Below are positions 57,215-64,000 of a DNA stretch of 64,000 bases, piece by piece. The stretch comes from Bacteroidales bacterium. Lineage in GTDB: Bacteria; Bacteroidota; Bacteroidia; Bacteroidales; ML635J-15. The stretch's first letter is position 1. Each line of letters starts with the position of its first letter. The notes beneath the pieces were generated by a model, which ran no database searches, was not told where the DNA came from, and was given only the letters and a program-made list of their open reading frames with translations. Position numbers and translations under genes: made by a program. Where the stretch lies: the NCBI GenBank assembly GCA_017620015.1, contig JAFZRE010000024.1, positions 1-64,000 on the forward strand, read 5' to 3'.

Positions 57215-57220
57215 CCTCCT
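57215..57220 (-). promoter_or_regulatory. Unusually strong ribosome binding site of hydB
   Basis: AGGAGG, 10 bases before the ATG at 57204. Most other starts in the window lack any Shine-Dalgarno match. Confidence 0.7.
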
Positions 57221-57223
57221 TAT

Positions 57224-57613
57224 TTAGATTGATCTGTAGTTAGCAGGAAGAATTCCTTCGATCAATTCTCCGTTCTTAATATACTTTTCAATGATTTCGT
57301 CGGCCTTCTTTACGTCAACGTAACCGAAAACCACCGGGTCGCTACCTGGGCGAGTTACTTCGATAGTTGGTTCTGCGTGGCAGTAGCCCATATCACCAAC
57401 CTGAATTACCAAAGCCTTAACGCCTCTCTTGTCGAGTTCTTCCATGAGGTAGTTCATGATTTCCTTTGCACCTGCTGCGATGCCGCTGGTAGCCATACCT
57501 ACCTTAATCTGAACGATAGCGTCGGGAGAATTGCTGTTTTCCCTGAGCTGCATTTTGCCTTGCATGTCTTCCTTAATCTTCCTAAGTTCTGCAAGATTCT
57601 TGATTTTATTCAT
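57224..57613 (-). CDS. HndB-like thioredoxin-fold subunit lacking the [2Fe-2S] cysteines
   Basis: 129 residues. VQIKVGMATSGIAAGAKEIMNY, ALVIQVGDMGYCHAEPTIEV and VVFGYVDVKKADEIIEKYI align with the (2Fe-2S) ferredoxin-like HndB family. In the family the first motif reads GMATCGIAAGA and the second carries TGCxGxC. Here the first Cys is Ser and only one Cys remains (GYCHAEP), so it probably cannot hold the cluster. First gene of the hydrogenase operon, 19 bp before hydB; a GGAGG Shine-Dalgarno lies at 57620-57624. Structural or regulatory role in the complex, or loss of function, are alternatives. Confidence 0.85.
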   Translation of the reverse strand: MNKIKNLAELRKIKEDMQGKMQLRENSNSPDAIVQIKVGMATSGIAAGAKEIMNYLMEELDKRGVKALVIQVGDMGYCHAEPTIEVTRPGSDPVVFGYVDVKKADEIIEKYIKNGELIEGILPANYRSI

Positions 57614-57619
57614 ACTTAT

Positions 57620-57624
57620 CCTCC
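57620..57624 (-). promoter_or_regulatory. Strong ribosome binding site of the HndB-like gene
   Basis: GGAGG, 6 bases before the ATG at 57613. Confidence 0.65.
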
Positions 57625-57691
57625 AAAGTTAATTTTGAAATATTTGTATTACATTTATTTAACTAGTTCCTAACCTAAAAAATTGAAAGTC

Positions 57692-57699
57692 CAAAGTTA
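57692..57699 (-). promoter_or_regulatory. Bacteroidota -7 element of the hydrogenase operon
   Basis: The minus strand reads TAACTTTG; transcription would start near 57685, giving a leader of about 70 nt that excludes the tandem repeat at 57863-58004. A second TAACTTTG at 57624-57631 is too close to the ATG to serve. Confidence 0.55.
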
Positions 57700-57862
57700 A
57701 TTTATTTAGTGTTTCGGAAATCGCTTTTTTGTCACAACTTTTTAAAATAAAGTAATTTGTAATTATTCTAAATAACAAGATGTTGTGTTTGCTTGTTAAG
57801 TGTTTGTGTTATAAATGTTTATGTGTGATTTAGTAGTGGTGTTCTATTCTAAATAAATGTTG

Positions 57863-58004
57863 TTAAACATATAGTATATGGCGTGTATATGTTCGTCTAG
57901 GAGGAATGCTCCAAAAGACGAATTAATTGTCTTTAAACATATAGTATATGGCGTGTATATGTTCGTCTAGGAGGAATGCTCCAAAAGACGAATTAATTGT
58001 CTTT
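57863..58004 (+). repeat. Perfect 70-nt tandem repeat with hairpin and terminator-like folds
   Basis: 57863-57934 and 57933-58004 are identical with period 70. On plus each unit has AACATATA/TATATGTT (8 bp), then CGTCT/AGACG enclosing GGAG/CTCC, and finally AAAAGAC/GTCTTT, which overlaps the AGACG arm and is followed in the second copy by eight T. The two stems that share AGAC are mutually exclusive, like an antiterminator and terminator. It is a gap between hydC-operon head and ALDH (58093 is its stop), with no plus-strand gene after it. It may encode a small RNA or be a duplicated element. Confidence 0.75.
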
Positions 58005-58022
58005 TTTTTGTTCTATAAATAG

Positions 58023-58074
58023 AAAAACGGAGTCCGTCGTACTGAACTTGTTTCAGTATCAGACCCCGTTTTTA
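58023..58074 (-). terminator. Intrinsic terminator of the aldehyde dehydrogenase gene
   Basis: A long imperfect stem, AAAACGGGGTCTGATACTGAA and TTCAGTA...GACTCCGTTTT on the minus strand, ends in a T-run. The central ctgaacttgtttcag motif belongs to the dispersed repeat type seen around 3800. Confidence 0.75.
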
Positions 58075-58092
58075 GTATTACGATTTGTTGCC

Positions 58093-59463
58093 TTATTTCA
58101 AAAACATCCTTATAAGTTTGTCTTTCCAGTTGGCGTATGGTTGGTAGCGCATTGAAATGTCGAGCCAAGTGTATTTTTTCACCACCGACTTTGCGTGGCT
58201 GAATGTCTCGAAAGTCTTTTTGCCGTGGTAGCTGCCCATTCCGCTGTTGCCAACGCCTCCGAAAGGCAGATTGTTGGTCGCAATATGGATGATGGTGTCG
58301 TTTACGCAGCCTCCGCCAAAAGGTACTTCGCGCAGGAACTGCTTTTCCAGCTTCCTGTCGCTTGTGAAAAGGTACAATGCCAATGGTTTCGGACGGCTCT
58401 TTATGAAATTGGCTGCTTCGTCGGTATTCTTGATTACTATTATCGGCAACACAGGACCGAAAATTTCTTCCTGCATCACTGCATCGTCTGGCGTAACATT
58501 GTCGAGAATAGTCGGTTCTATCTGCAAGGTTTCTGCTTTCTGTCGGCCACCATAGACGACTTTTTCTTTTGCAATAAGTCCCGAAACTCTGTCGAAATGC
58601 TTTTGGTTCACCATTTTGCCATAGTCCTTGTTGGCAAAAATATCTTCGCCGTACATCTTGATTGTTTCTTCTTTCAGAAGTTTTATAAATTCGTCGTGTA
58701 CCGACTTTTCGACAAGGACATAGTCCGGTGCTATGCATGTCTGTCCGCAGTTGAGGAACTTTCCGAAAGTTATACGGCGTGCTGCTATACGCAGATTGGC
58801 GGTATGGTCAATTATGCATGGCGATTTTCCGCCAAGTTCCAGAGTTACGGGCGTAAGATGCTTCGAAGCCTTTTCCATCACTAGTTTACCAACGGTTACG
58901 CCTCCAGTGAAGAATATGTAGTCGAACTTCTGTTCCAGAAGGTCGGCGTTTTCGGCACGACCACCAGTTACTACGGCAACATATTCTGGATCAAAGGTTT
59001 CGAAAATCATTTTTTGCATTACTGCCGAAGTTTCGGGTGAGTATGCCGACGGCTTTACAACGGCGCAGTTGCCTGCTGCGATTGCGCCGATAAGCGGTTC
59101 AAGCGTTAGCAATACTGGATAGTTCCACGGCGACATTATCAGCACAACCCCGTATGGCTCCTGCACGATCATACTCTTGGCGTGGAAATTTGTGAGTGGC
59201 GTACATTTACGCCTTGTACGAGCCCACGAACGCAGGTGTTTCCTGGTGTATGTTATCTTTTCAAGCAGAAGTCCGACTTCGCACATATACGATTCGGTTG
59301 CCGACTTGCCCAAGTCCTTGCGAATGGCTTCGAGAAGGTCTATTTCATGCTTTTTTATTGCGTTTTTCAGCTTGTCGAGAGCTTCAAGCCTGAATTTTAT
59401 GTCGAATGTCTTGTTTGTTGCAAAGAATTTCCTTTGTGTGCCGACAATCTGTTCTATGTTCAT
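58093..59463 (-). CDS. NAD(P)-dependent aldehyde dehydrogenase
   Basis: 456 residues. ALDH motifs: VLIMSPWNYPVLLTLEPL, AGNCAVVKPSAYSPETSAVM, FFTGGVTVGKLVMEKASKHLTPVTLELGGKSPCI with the catalytic Glu, and FLNCGQTCIAPDYVLV with the nucleophile Cys. The class 3-like length (about 456) matches short membrane-associated fatty-aldehyde dehydrogenases. The C-terminus ends with KKYTWLDISMRYQPYANWK. Next to an iron alcohol dehydrogenase on the same strand; may be a separate transcript. Confidence 0.92.
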   Translation of the reverse strand: MNIEQIVGTQRKFFATNKTFDIKFRLEALDKLKNAIKKHEIDLLEAIRKDLGKSATESYMCEVGLLLEKITYTRKHLRSWARTRRKCTPLTNFHAKSMIVQEPYGVVLIMSPWNYPVLLTLEPLIGAIAAGNCAVVKPSAYSPETSAVMQKMIFETFDPEYVAVVTGGRAENADLLEQKFDYIFFTGGVTVGKLVMEKASKHLTPVTLELGGKSPCIIDHTANLRIAARRITFGKFLNCGQTCIAPDYVLVEKSVHDEFIKLLKEETIKMYGEDIFANKDYGKMVNQKHFDRVSGLIAKEKVVYGGRQKAETLQIEPTILDNVTPDDAVMQEEIFGPVLPIIVIKNTDEAANFIKSRPKPLALYLFTSDRKLEKQFLREVPFGGGCVNDTIIHIATNNLPFGGVGNSGMGSYHGKKTFETFSHAKSVVKKYTWLDISMRYQPYANWKDKLIRMFLK

Positions 59464-59480
59464 AGTTTAAGTTTTGTTTG

Positions 59481-59488
59481 CAAAGTTA
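59481..59488 (-). promoter_or_regulatory. Bacteroidota -7 element of the aldehyde dehydrogenase gene
   Basis: The minus strand reads TAACTTTG, 17 bp before the ATG at 59463. Confidence 0.6.
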
Positions 59489-59499
59489 GTTTAAATTTC

Positions 59500-59665
59500 T
59501 AAAATTTCCGCCCACTGAGCTTCGCTAATCCCGCCCACTGAGCGTAGTCGTCTCAAACCGCCCACTGAGCGTAGCCGAAGTGAAGGTGACGATAATCCAA
59601 ACCATTCATTAAGCGCGCTTTCGCCCCTTCGACTGCCCTTCGACAGGCTCAGGGTGCGATTGCGC
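59500..59665. repeat. Dispersed repeat, partly inside the 3' end of the alcohol dehydrogenase gene
   Basis: Three copies of cgcccactgagc(g/t)tag-type sequence are followed by ccttcgactgcccttcgac and aggctcagggtgcg. The last 50 bp (59609-59660) code, on minus, for the tail SHPEPVEGQSKGRKRA of the adjacent alcohol dehydrogenase, the well-known PEPVEG translation of this repeat. Confidence 0.8.
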
Positions 59666-60868
59666 ATTTCCCACCATTCCAAGTCTATACAACTTTTCCA
59701 ATTCCTTCTTGTCCATAAGTCTTGGCACCGGATATGTCGGGTTTGCTTCGGCATCGGCGTAGGCTGCCATTTCGGGAATATCCTCTTCGCGTATGTCGTT
59801 GAGTGTGCGTGGGATACCCATCTTGTCGTTCATTTCCTGAATCCAATCGATGAAAAGTTTTGCGGTCTTCTCATCGCTTTCAAAACTAGTGACAACGCCC
59901 GACTTACGTGCCAATCGTGCCAGTTTCTTATAGACACATTCGCCATATTCGCGAAGTATTATAGGCATAAGAACCGAATTGGCAAGTCCGTGCGGTGTTC
60001 CATATTTTCCGCCGAGCGAATGTGCAACTGCATGGATATAACCGACATAACTCATCGAGAATGCCAATCCTGCGCGGAACGAGGCTTCGAGCATATTTTG
60101 TCTGGCTTCTGCATCGTTGCCATTTGTGTATGCGCGATATAAGTATTTGTGTATTAGTTGTGTTGCTATTTCTGCATTTGCGGATGATGTTTTGTTGAGC
60201 GAACCGCCTATGTAGGCTTCGACAGCATGAGTGAGAGCATCCATACCTGTGGTGGATGTCATTTTTTGTGGCAGTCCGGTTGTTAATGAGTAGTCGTGTA
60301 TTGCGTATGGGGGAATCAGGCAGAAATCGCTGATTGGATACTTGTAGTTCTTTTTGCTGTCGGTGATTACGGTTGTTACTGTTGCCTCGCTTCCTGTTCC
60401 TGCTGTGGTGGGGATTGCGATTATTGTCGGCAATTTCTTGTGTACTTTCAGTATTCCGCGCATCTGTGGGATTTGTTTCTTGGGACGGGCAATTCGGGCG
60501 GCCGCACCCTTTGCGCAGTCCATTGCCGAACCTCCGCCTAGCGATATGAAACCTTGTGCACCTTTTTCCAAGTACAATTTTCTCACAGCCTCAACGTTTT
60601 CGATTGTCGGATTTGGAACGGTGTCGGCGTAGGTTGTGAAATTGATTCCAGCACCAGAAAGTACATCTTCGATACGTTTTGCCAGACCAGCCTTGACAAG
60701 GCCTTGGTCGGTGACAAAAATCACATTGGTGATATTGTTCTCGCGTAGAATTTCGGGTATGTCGTTTATGCTTTGCTTTACGACAGGATCTTTGTAGGGC
60801 AGGAGAGGCTGTGCGATGTGGAATGCACCCTGATATGTCCTGCACCAGATTTTTCTTAAAATGTTCAT
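59609..60868 (-). CDS. Iron-containing alcohol dehydrogenase with a repeat-derived C-terminal tail
   Basis: 419 residues from the ATG at 60868 (the frame opens 10 codons earlier). Group III ADH: SLGGGSAMDCAKGAAARIA, AIPTTAGTGSEATVTTVI, the Fe site with D in PPYAIHDYSLTTGLP, H in GMDALTHAVEAYI, and two His in IHAVAHSLGGKYGTPHGLANSVLM. The family ends around LYRLGM; the last about 18 residues (QSHPEPVEGQSKGRKRA) come from a dispersed repeat, so the original stop was lost. Reduces aldehydes to alcohols or the reverse; substrate not known. Adjacent ALDH gene suggests alcohol/aldehyde exchange. Confidence 0.93.
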   Translation of the reverse strand: MNILRKIWCRTYQGAFHIAQPLLPYKDPVVKQSINDIPEILRENNITNVIFVTDQGLVKAGLAKRIEDVLSGAGINFTTYADTVPNPTIENVEAVRKLYLEKGAQGFISLGGGSAMDCAKGAAARIARPKKQIPQMRGILKVHKKLPTIIAIPTTAGTGSEATVTTVITDSKKNYKYPISDFCLIPPYAIHDYSLTTGLPQKMTSTTGMDALTHAVEAYIGGSLNKTSSANAEIATQLIHKYLYRAYTNGNDAEARQNMLEASFRAGLAFSMSYVGYIHAVAHSLGGKYGTPHGLANSVLMPIILREYGECVYKKLARLARKSGVVTSFESDEKTAKLFIDWIQEMNDKMGIPRTLNDIREEDIPEMAAYADAEANPTYPVPRLMDKKELEKLYRLGMVGNAQSHPEPVEGQSKGRKRA

Positions 60869-60898
60869 ACTTTTTTCCTTTTCAAAAAATTGCCGCAA

Positions 60899-61104
60899 AG
60901 GAATAGCATTAAAATATGGTGGGATTAAAAATGTGACGGAGTTGCCTATCGCTGTGGGCGTTTGCTTGATTTTAGGGGTGAAATTTTTGTCTGAGGGGCG
61001 AAATGTTTCGCTGTTGGATGGTTGTAAACGTTATTGTGGGACGAAAATTAATAATGGAATTTATAATTGTAGCGACGTGCCATGGCGCGTCGCTACATAT
61101 AAAC
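60899..61104. other. Intergenic gap with one palindromic repeat
   Basis: 61071-61096 contains gtagcgacgtgccatggcgcgtcgctac, a near-perfect palindrome of the family at 41826. The rest (gtgggcgtttgcttgat, gttgtaaacg) shows no gene. Confidence 0.6.
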
Positions 61105-61144
61105 AAAAAATGCGGATGACAGAAAAGCCTTCCGCATTTTTTAT
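61105..61144 (-). terminator. Intrinsic terminator of clpB
   Basis: AAAAAATGCGGA and TCCGCATTTTTT pair around a 14-nt loop; on the minus strand a T-run follows. It is 16 bp past the clpB stop. Confidence 0.85.
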
Positions 61145-61159
61145 TATGAAACGTGTTAA

Positions 61160-63736
61160 TTATTTCTTCTTGAATGCAAGTGCTCCGTTGCTTACTGTCA
61201 CCTCGATGGTGTCGCCCTCGTGAACCTCGTCACCGATAATCATCTTGGCAACCTGGTTTTCGATTTCGTGCTGTATGTAACGCTTTACTGGACGTGCACC
61301 GTAAATCGGGTCGTAGGCACTGTCGCCGATGAATCTGATGGCTTCATCGCTCACATTGAGCGTGTAGTTGTTTTCAGCCATCTTCTTAATCAGATGTCCG
61401 AGCTGAATCTTTACGATGCCGACAATCTGGTTCTTGCTCAACGGCTTGAAGATTATGGTTTCGTCGATACGGTTGAGGAACTCTGGACGGACAAATGACT
61501 TTAAGGTTGCCATTATGTTCTGGCGCGTCTTTTCCTCGTCGTACTTGCCGCTGTCGATTTGTTCCTGAATGAACTGCGAACCGATGTTTGAGGTCATTAT
61601 TATAATGGTGTTCTTGAAGTTCACCGTACGACCTTTGTTGTCGGTAAGACGACCATCCTCAAGTACTTGCAACAGAATGTTGAAGGTGTCGGGATGTGCC
61701 TTTTCGATTTCGTCGAGCAGAACAACCGAATAAGGTTTGCGCCTTACTGCCTCGGTAAGTTGACCGCCTTCCTCGTAGCCGACATATCCTGGAGGCGCTC
61801 CTACCAGACGCGAAACACTGTGTTTCTCCTGATATTCACTCATATCAATACGCGTCATCATGTTCTCGTCATCGAACATGAATTCTGCCAGAGCCTTTGC
61901 CAGTTCGGTCTTGCCGACACCGGTAGAGCCAAGGAAGAGGAACGAACCAATAGGTCGTTTTTCGTCCTGCAGGCCTGCACGCGAACGTCTTACGGCATTT
62001 GCCACAGCATCAATAGCCTCGTCCTGACCGACAACACGCTTGTGAAGTTCGTCTTCGAGGTGCATAAGCTTGAAACGCTCGCTCATTGCCAGACGGCTTA
62101 CCGGAATGCCAGTCCAACGACTAACTATTTCTGCAATATCCTCTGCATCAACGGTTTCGTCAACCAAGCCCTTGTCACCCTGAATGTTCTTCAGTTTGCC
62201 TTTCAGTTCTTCGATGTTGCGCTCGCTCTCCTTGATTTTTCCGTAGCGGAACTCTGCAACCTTACCGTAGTCGGCATTGCGTTCGGCAACTTCGGCCTCG
62301 TGCTTGTAGTTTTCGATATTCTGCTTCTCGGTCTGAATCTTGTCAACCAAAAGTTTTTCTTCTTTCCACTTCGACATCAATGAGTTGCGTTCCGAACCAA
62401 GTTCTGCAAGCTGCTTTTCTATTTCTGCAACCTTCGAAGTGTCGTTTTCGCGCTTCAAGGCTTCCTTTTCGATTTCGAGCTGCTGGATTTTACGGTTCAG
62501 CACATCGATTTCCTCTGGCACCGAGTTGACTTCGATACGCAACTTCGAGGCGGCTTCATCGATAAGGTCGATAGCCTTATCAGGCAGGAACCTTTCGGTA
62601 ATGTAACGGTTCGAAAGTTCTACTGCGGCAACAATTGCCTCGTCGAGGATACGCACCTTGTGGTGGGTTTCGTAGCGTTCCTTCAGACCACGCAGAATAG
62701 AAACTGAACTTGCAATGTCAGGCTCGTCAATCATAACGGTCTGGAAACGACGCTCAAGAGCCTTATCCTTTTCGAAATACTTCTGGTACTCGTCGAGGGT
62801 TGTGGCACCGATAGCACGAAGTTCGCCACGGGCAAGTGCCGGTTTCAAAATGTTTGCTGCGTCCATTGCGCCCTGCGATTTTCCAGCACCGACCAAGGTG
62901 TGGATTTCATCAATGAAAAGCACGATTTCTCCGTTGCTTTCAACGACTTCCTTAACCACAGCCTTCAACCTTTCCTCGAATTCTCCCTGATATTTTGCTC
63001 CTGCGATAAGAAGACCCATATCAAGAGAGTAGATTTTCTTGGATTTCAGGTTGTCGGGTACATCGCCCTTGACGATACGCCCAGCAAGTCCTTCGGCAAT
63101 TGCCGTCTTACCGACACCAGGTTCACCTATTAGTATAGGATTGTTCTTGGTGCGTCGGGTAAGGATTTGCAGGATACGACGGATTTCGTCGTCACGACCG
63201 ATTACTGGGTCGAGTTTGCCGTTCATTGCACGCTCGTTCAGGTTGATGGCGTACTTGCCAAGTGCGTCGTAGGTGTCTTCTGCCGACTGCGAATTGACGG
63301 TGCTGCCTTTTCTCAGTTCAAGGACGATGCTTTTCAGGTTTTCCTTGTTGAAACCAGCGTCGCGCATCATCTTACCTATGCTTTCCTTGCTTTCTGCAAG
63401 TGCCATCACAAGGTGCTCGACTGAGATGAACTTGTCGTTCATTTCGGTTTTCTTCTTGTCGGCAGCGATGAGGATACGGTTGGTGTCCTGCGAGATGTAG
63501 GGTTCGCCGCCCTGAACTTTTGCGTAACGCGAAACGATGCTTTGTGCGGTAAGTTCAAAGTTACGCTTGTCAATCTCAAGTTTGCTGAGCATATAGCCCA
63601 TTACATCGGGCGCTTCGCTGAGCAGAGCCAGAAGCAAATGACCTGGCTCAATCGCCTGATGTCCATTTTCGCTTGCGATAATCTGCGATTTCGAGATTAT
63701 CTTTTGAGCTTTCGTTGTAAAATCATCTATATTCAT
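61160..63736 (-). CDS. clpB: ATP-dependent chaperone ClpB
   Basis: 858 residues, the normal ClpB length. N-terminal Clp repeat domain ([18 protein letters not shown]), first AAA module ([19 protein letters not shown]alker [21 protein letters not shown]alker B), long coiled-coil middle domain (about 400-530, [20 protein letters not shown]), second AAA module ([40 protein letters not shown]). It resolubilises aggregated proteins with DnaK. No HrcA/CIRCE site is seen in the leader. Terminator close behind. Confidence 0.97.
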   Translation of the reverse strand: MNIDDFTTKAQKIISKSQIIASENGHQAIEPGHLLLALLSEAPDVMGYMLSKLEIDKRNFELTAQSIVSRYAKVQGGEPYISQDTNRILIAADKKKTEMNDKFISVEHLVMALAESKESIGKMMRDAGFNKENLKSIVLELRKGSTVNSQSAEDTYDALGKYAINLNERAMNGKLDPVIGRDDEIRRILQILTRRTKNNPILIGEPGVGKTAIAEGLAGRIVKGDVPDNLKSKKIYSLDMGLLIAGAKYQGEFEERLKAVVKEVVESNGEIVLFIDEIHTLVGAGKSQGAMDAANILKPALARGELRAIGATTLDEYQKYFEKDKALERRFQTVMIDEPDIASSVSILRGLKERYETHHKVRILDEAIVAAVELSNRYITERFLPDKAIDLIDEAASKLRIEVNSVPEEIDVLNRKIQQLEIEKEALKRENDTSKVAEIEKQLAELGSERNSLMSKWKEEKLLVDKIQTEKQNIENYKHEAEVAERNADYGKVAEFRYGKIKESERNIEELKGKLKNIQGDKGLVDETVDAEDIAEIVSRWTGIPVSRLAMSERFKLMHLEDELHKRVVGQDEAIDAVANAVRRSRAGLQDEKRPIGSFLFLGSTGVGKTELAKALAEFMFDDENMMTRIDMSEYQEKHSVSRLVGAPPGYVGYEEGGQLTEAVRRKPYSVVLLDEIEKAHPDTFNILLQVLEDGRLTDNKGRTVNFKNTIIIMTSNIGSQFIQEQIDSGKYDEEKTRQNIMATLKSFVRPEFLNRIDETIIFKPLSKNQIVGIVKIQLGHLIKKMAENNYTLNVSDEAIRFIGDSAYDPIYGARPVKRYIQHEIENQVAKMIIGDEVHEGDTIEVTVSNGALAFKKK

Positions 63737-63904
63737 AATTCTTCAATTTTTTTTCAGTTGACGCTGTGTGATATTGCAATAAGTTTGCCGAGAAAAATGG
63801 TGTGGTAGTGAAGTGGTTGTATGTCAATTAATTATGTTTGCTTAATAAAAATATTTAGTGACAAAATTACATAATAATTTTATTTATTAATGACAATGTG
63901 TCAT

Positions 63905-64000
63905 GATTGTGCATGGCTGGAGCTATAAGTTGCTACGTCGTAGGCACTACTTTGACAGGCTCATATCAAATCCTCGAACCTTTAGCTCAACGAAGTTAAT
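63905..64000. repeat. Dispersed repeat block at the right edge
   Basis: ggctggagctataagttgc, ctacgtcgtaggcactac, ttgacaggctcatatc and cctttagctcaacgaagtt echo the phrases near 7030, 28690, 44440 and 59640. The block runs off the window. Confidence 0.55.

Noticed and set aside
57863..58004. CRISPR mini-array from the two 70-nt copies
   Set aside because: The copies abut with no spacer.
58013..58738. 241-codon frame antisense to, and out of frame with, the aldehyde dehydrogenase
   Set aside because: Basic, low-complexity translation without motif; the strand and frame of the ALDH gene explain the lack of stops.
59491..59754. 87-codon minus-strand frame with RTLSLSKG and LRSVGG
   Set aside because: It translates the dispersed repeat in another frame; not a gene.
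63966..63990. tRNA T-arm-like string (ggttcgagg on minus)
   Set aside because: No cloverleaf can be built around it; it is part of the dispersed repeat block. No tRNA was found in the window.

Overview
The window is chromosomal DNA of an anaerobic member of the Bacteroidota, most likely Bacteroidales. Evidence: type IX secretion and gliding-type genes (PorX, a GldB lipoprotein, a PorE-like TPR/PD40/OmpA protein, proteins ending in T9SS sorting domains); many promoters with the Bacteroidota -7 element TAnnTTTG and almost no Shine-Dalgarno sites; many lipoproteins; and an NADH-linked [FeFe] hydrogenase operon that points to a fermentative, hydrogen-handling life. The species cannot be named from the sequence.

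Layout. 1-2027: the 5' part of a large repeat-rich T9SS-type surface protein (minus strand, runs off the left edge), then porX. 3.9-14.7 kb: a secreted protein of unknown function, a GT4 glycosyltransferase with a Sel1-repeat protein, gcvP, then a repeat-bounded segment with a PIN/RelB-type toxin-antitoxin pair and an AAA ATPase, and a GT2/lipoprotein operon. 15-24 kb, mostly plus strand: a transketolase C-terminal half, a C10 cysteine protease with a T9SS tail, a small secreted protein and a secreted caspase-like protease behind two sigma-54-like promoters, an HSDR_N-domain protein, and a 797-residue protein joining an RNA polymerase alpha-CTD-like, a sigma-region-4-like and two HARE-HTH-like domains. 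23.8-31.8 kb (minus): DUF1848, then the operon FGE-like/FGE-like/fmt/ruvX/def, then an outer-membrane beta-barrel/GlsB-like acyltransferase/OmpA operon. 32-38 kb: gldB, an InlB-repeat lipoprotein, the PorE-like protein, namZ and an NlpC/P60 peptidase. 38-46.7 kb: an internally duplicated lipoprotein, a YdcF protein, glnA, rnpB (RNase P RNA, minus), a paralogue of the first surface protein, AMP nucleosidase, and an HU-SPOR protein. 46.8-53 kb: murB-mltG-GH114 operon, two small lipoproteins, DUF3127, an aminotransferase. 53-57.6 kb: four-gene bifurcating-type hydrogenase operon. 58-64 kb: aldehyde dehydrogenase, iron alcohol dehydrogenase and clpB.

How parts fit together. PorX, GldB and the PorE-like protein belong to the T9SS that would export the C10 protease and the two CDSV-repeat proteins. 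NamZ, NlpC/P60, MltG and MurB serve peptidoglycan synthesis and recycling. Hydrogenase, aldehyde dehydrogenase and alcohol dehydrogenase are consistent with disposal of fermentation electrons as H2 and alcohols. Intergenic space holds many short dispersed palindromic repeats of several families; one has become the 3' end of the alcohol dehydrogenase reading frame.

The best candidates for something undescribed are the secreted caspase with its small partner (shared Ser/Thr-Arg-Gly-Ala sites and shared sigma-54-like control), the alpha-CTD/sigma-4/HARE chimera, and a perfect 70-nt tandem repeat with attenuator-like folding upstream of the hydrogenase promoter.
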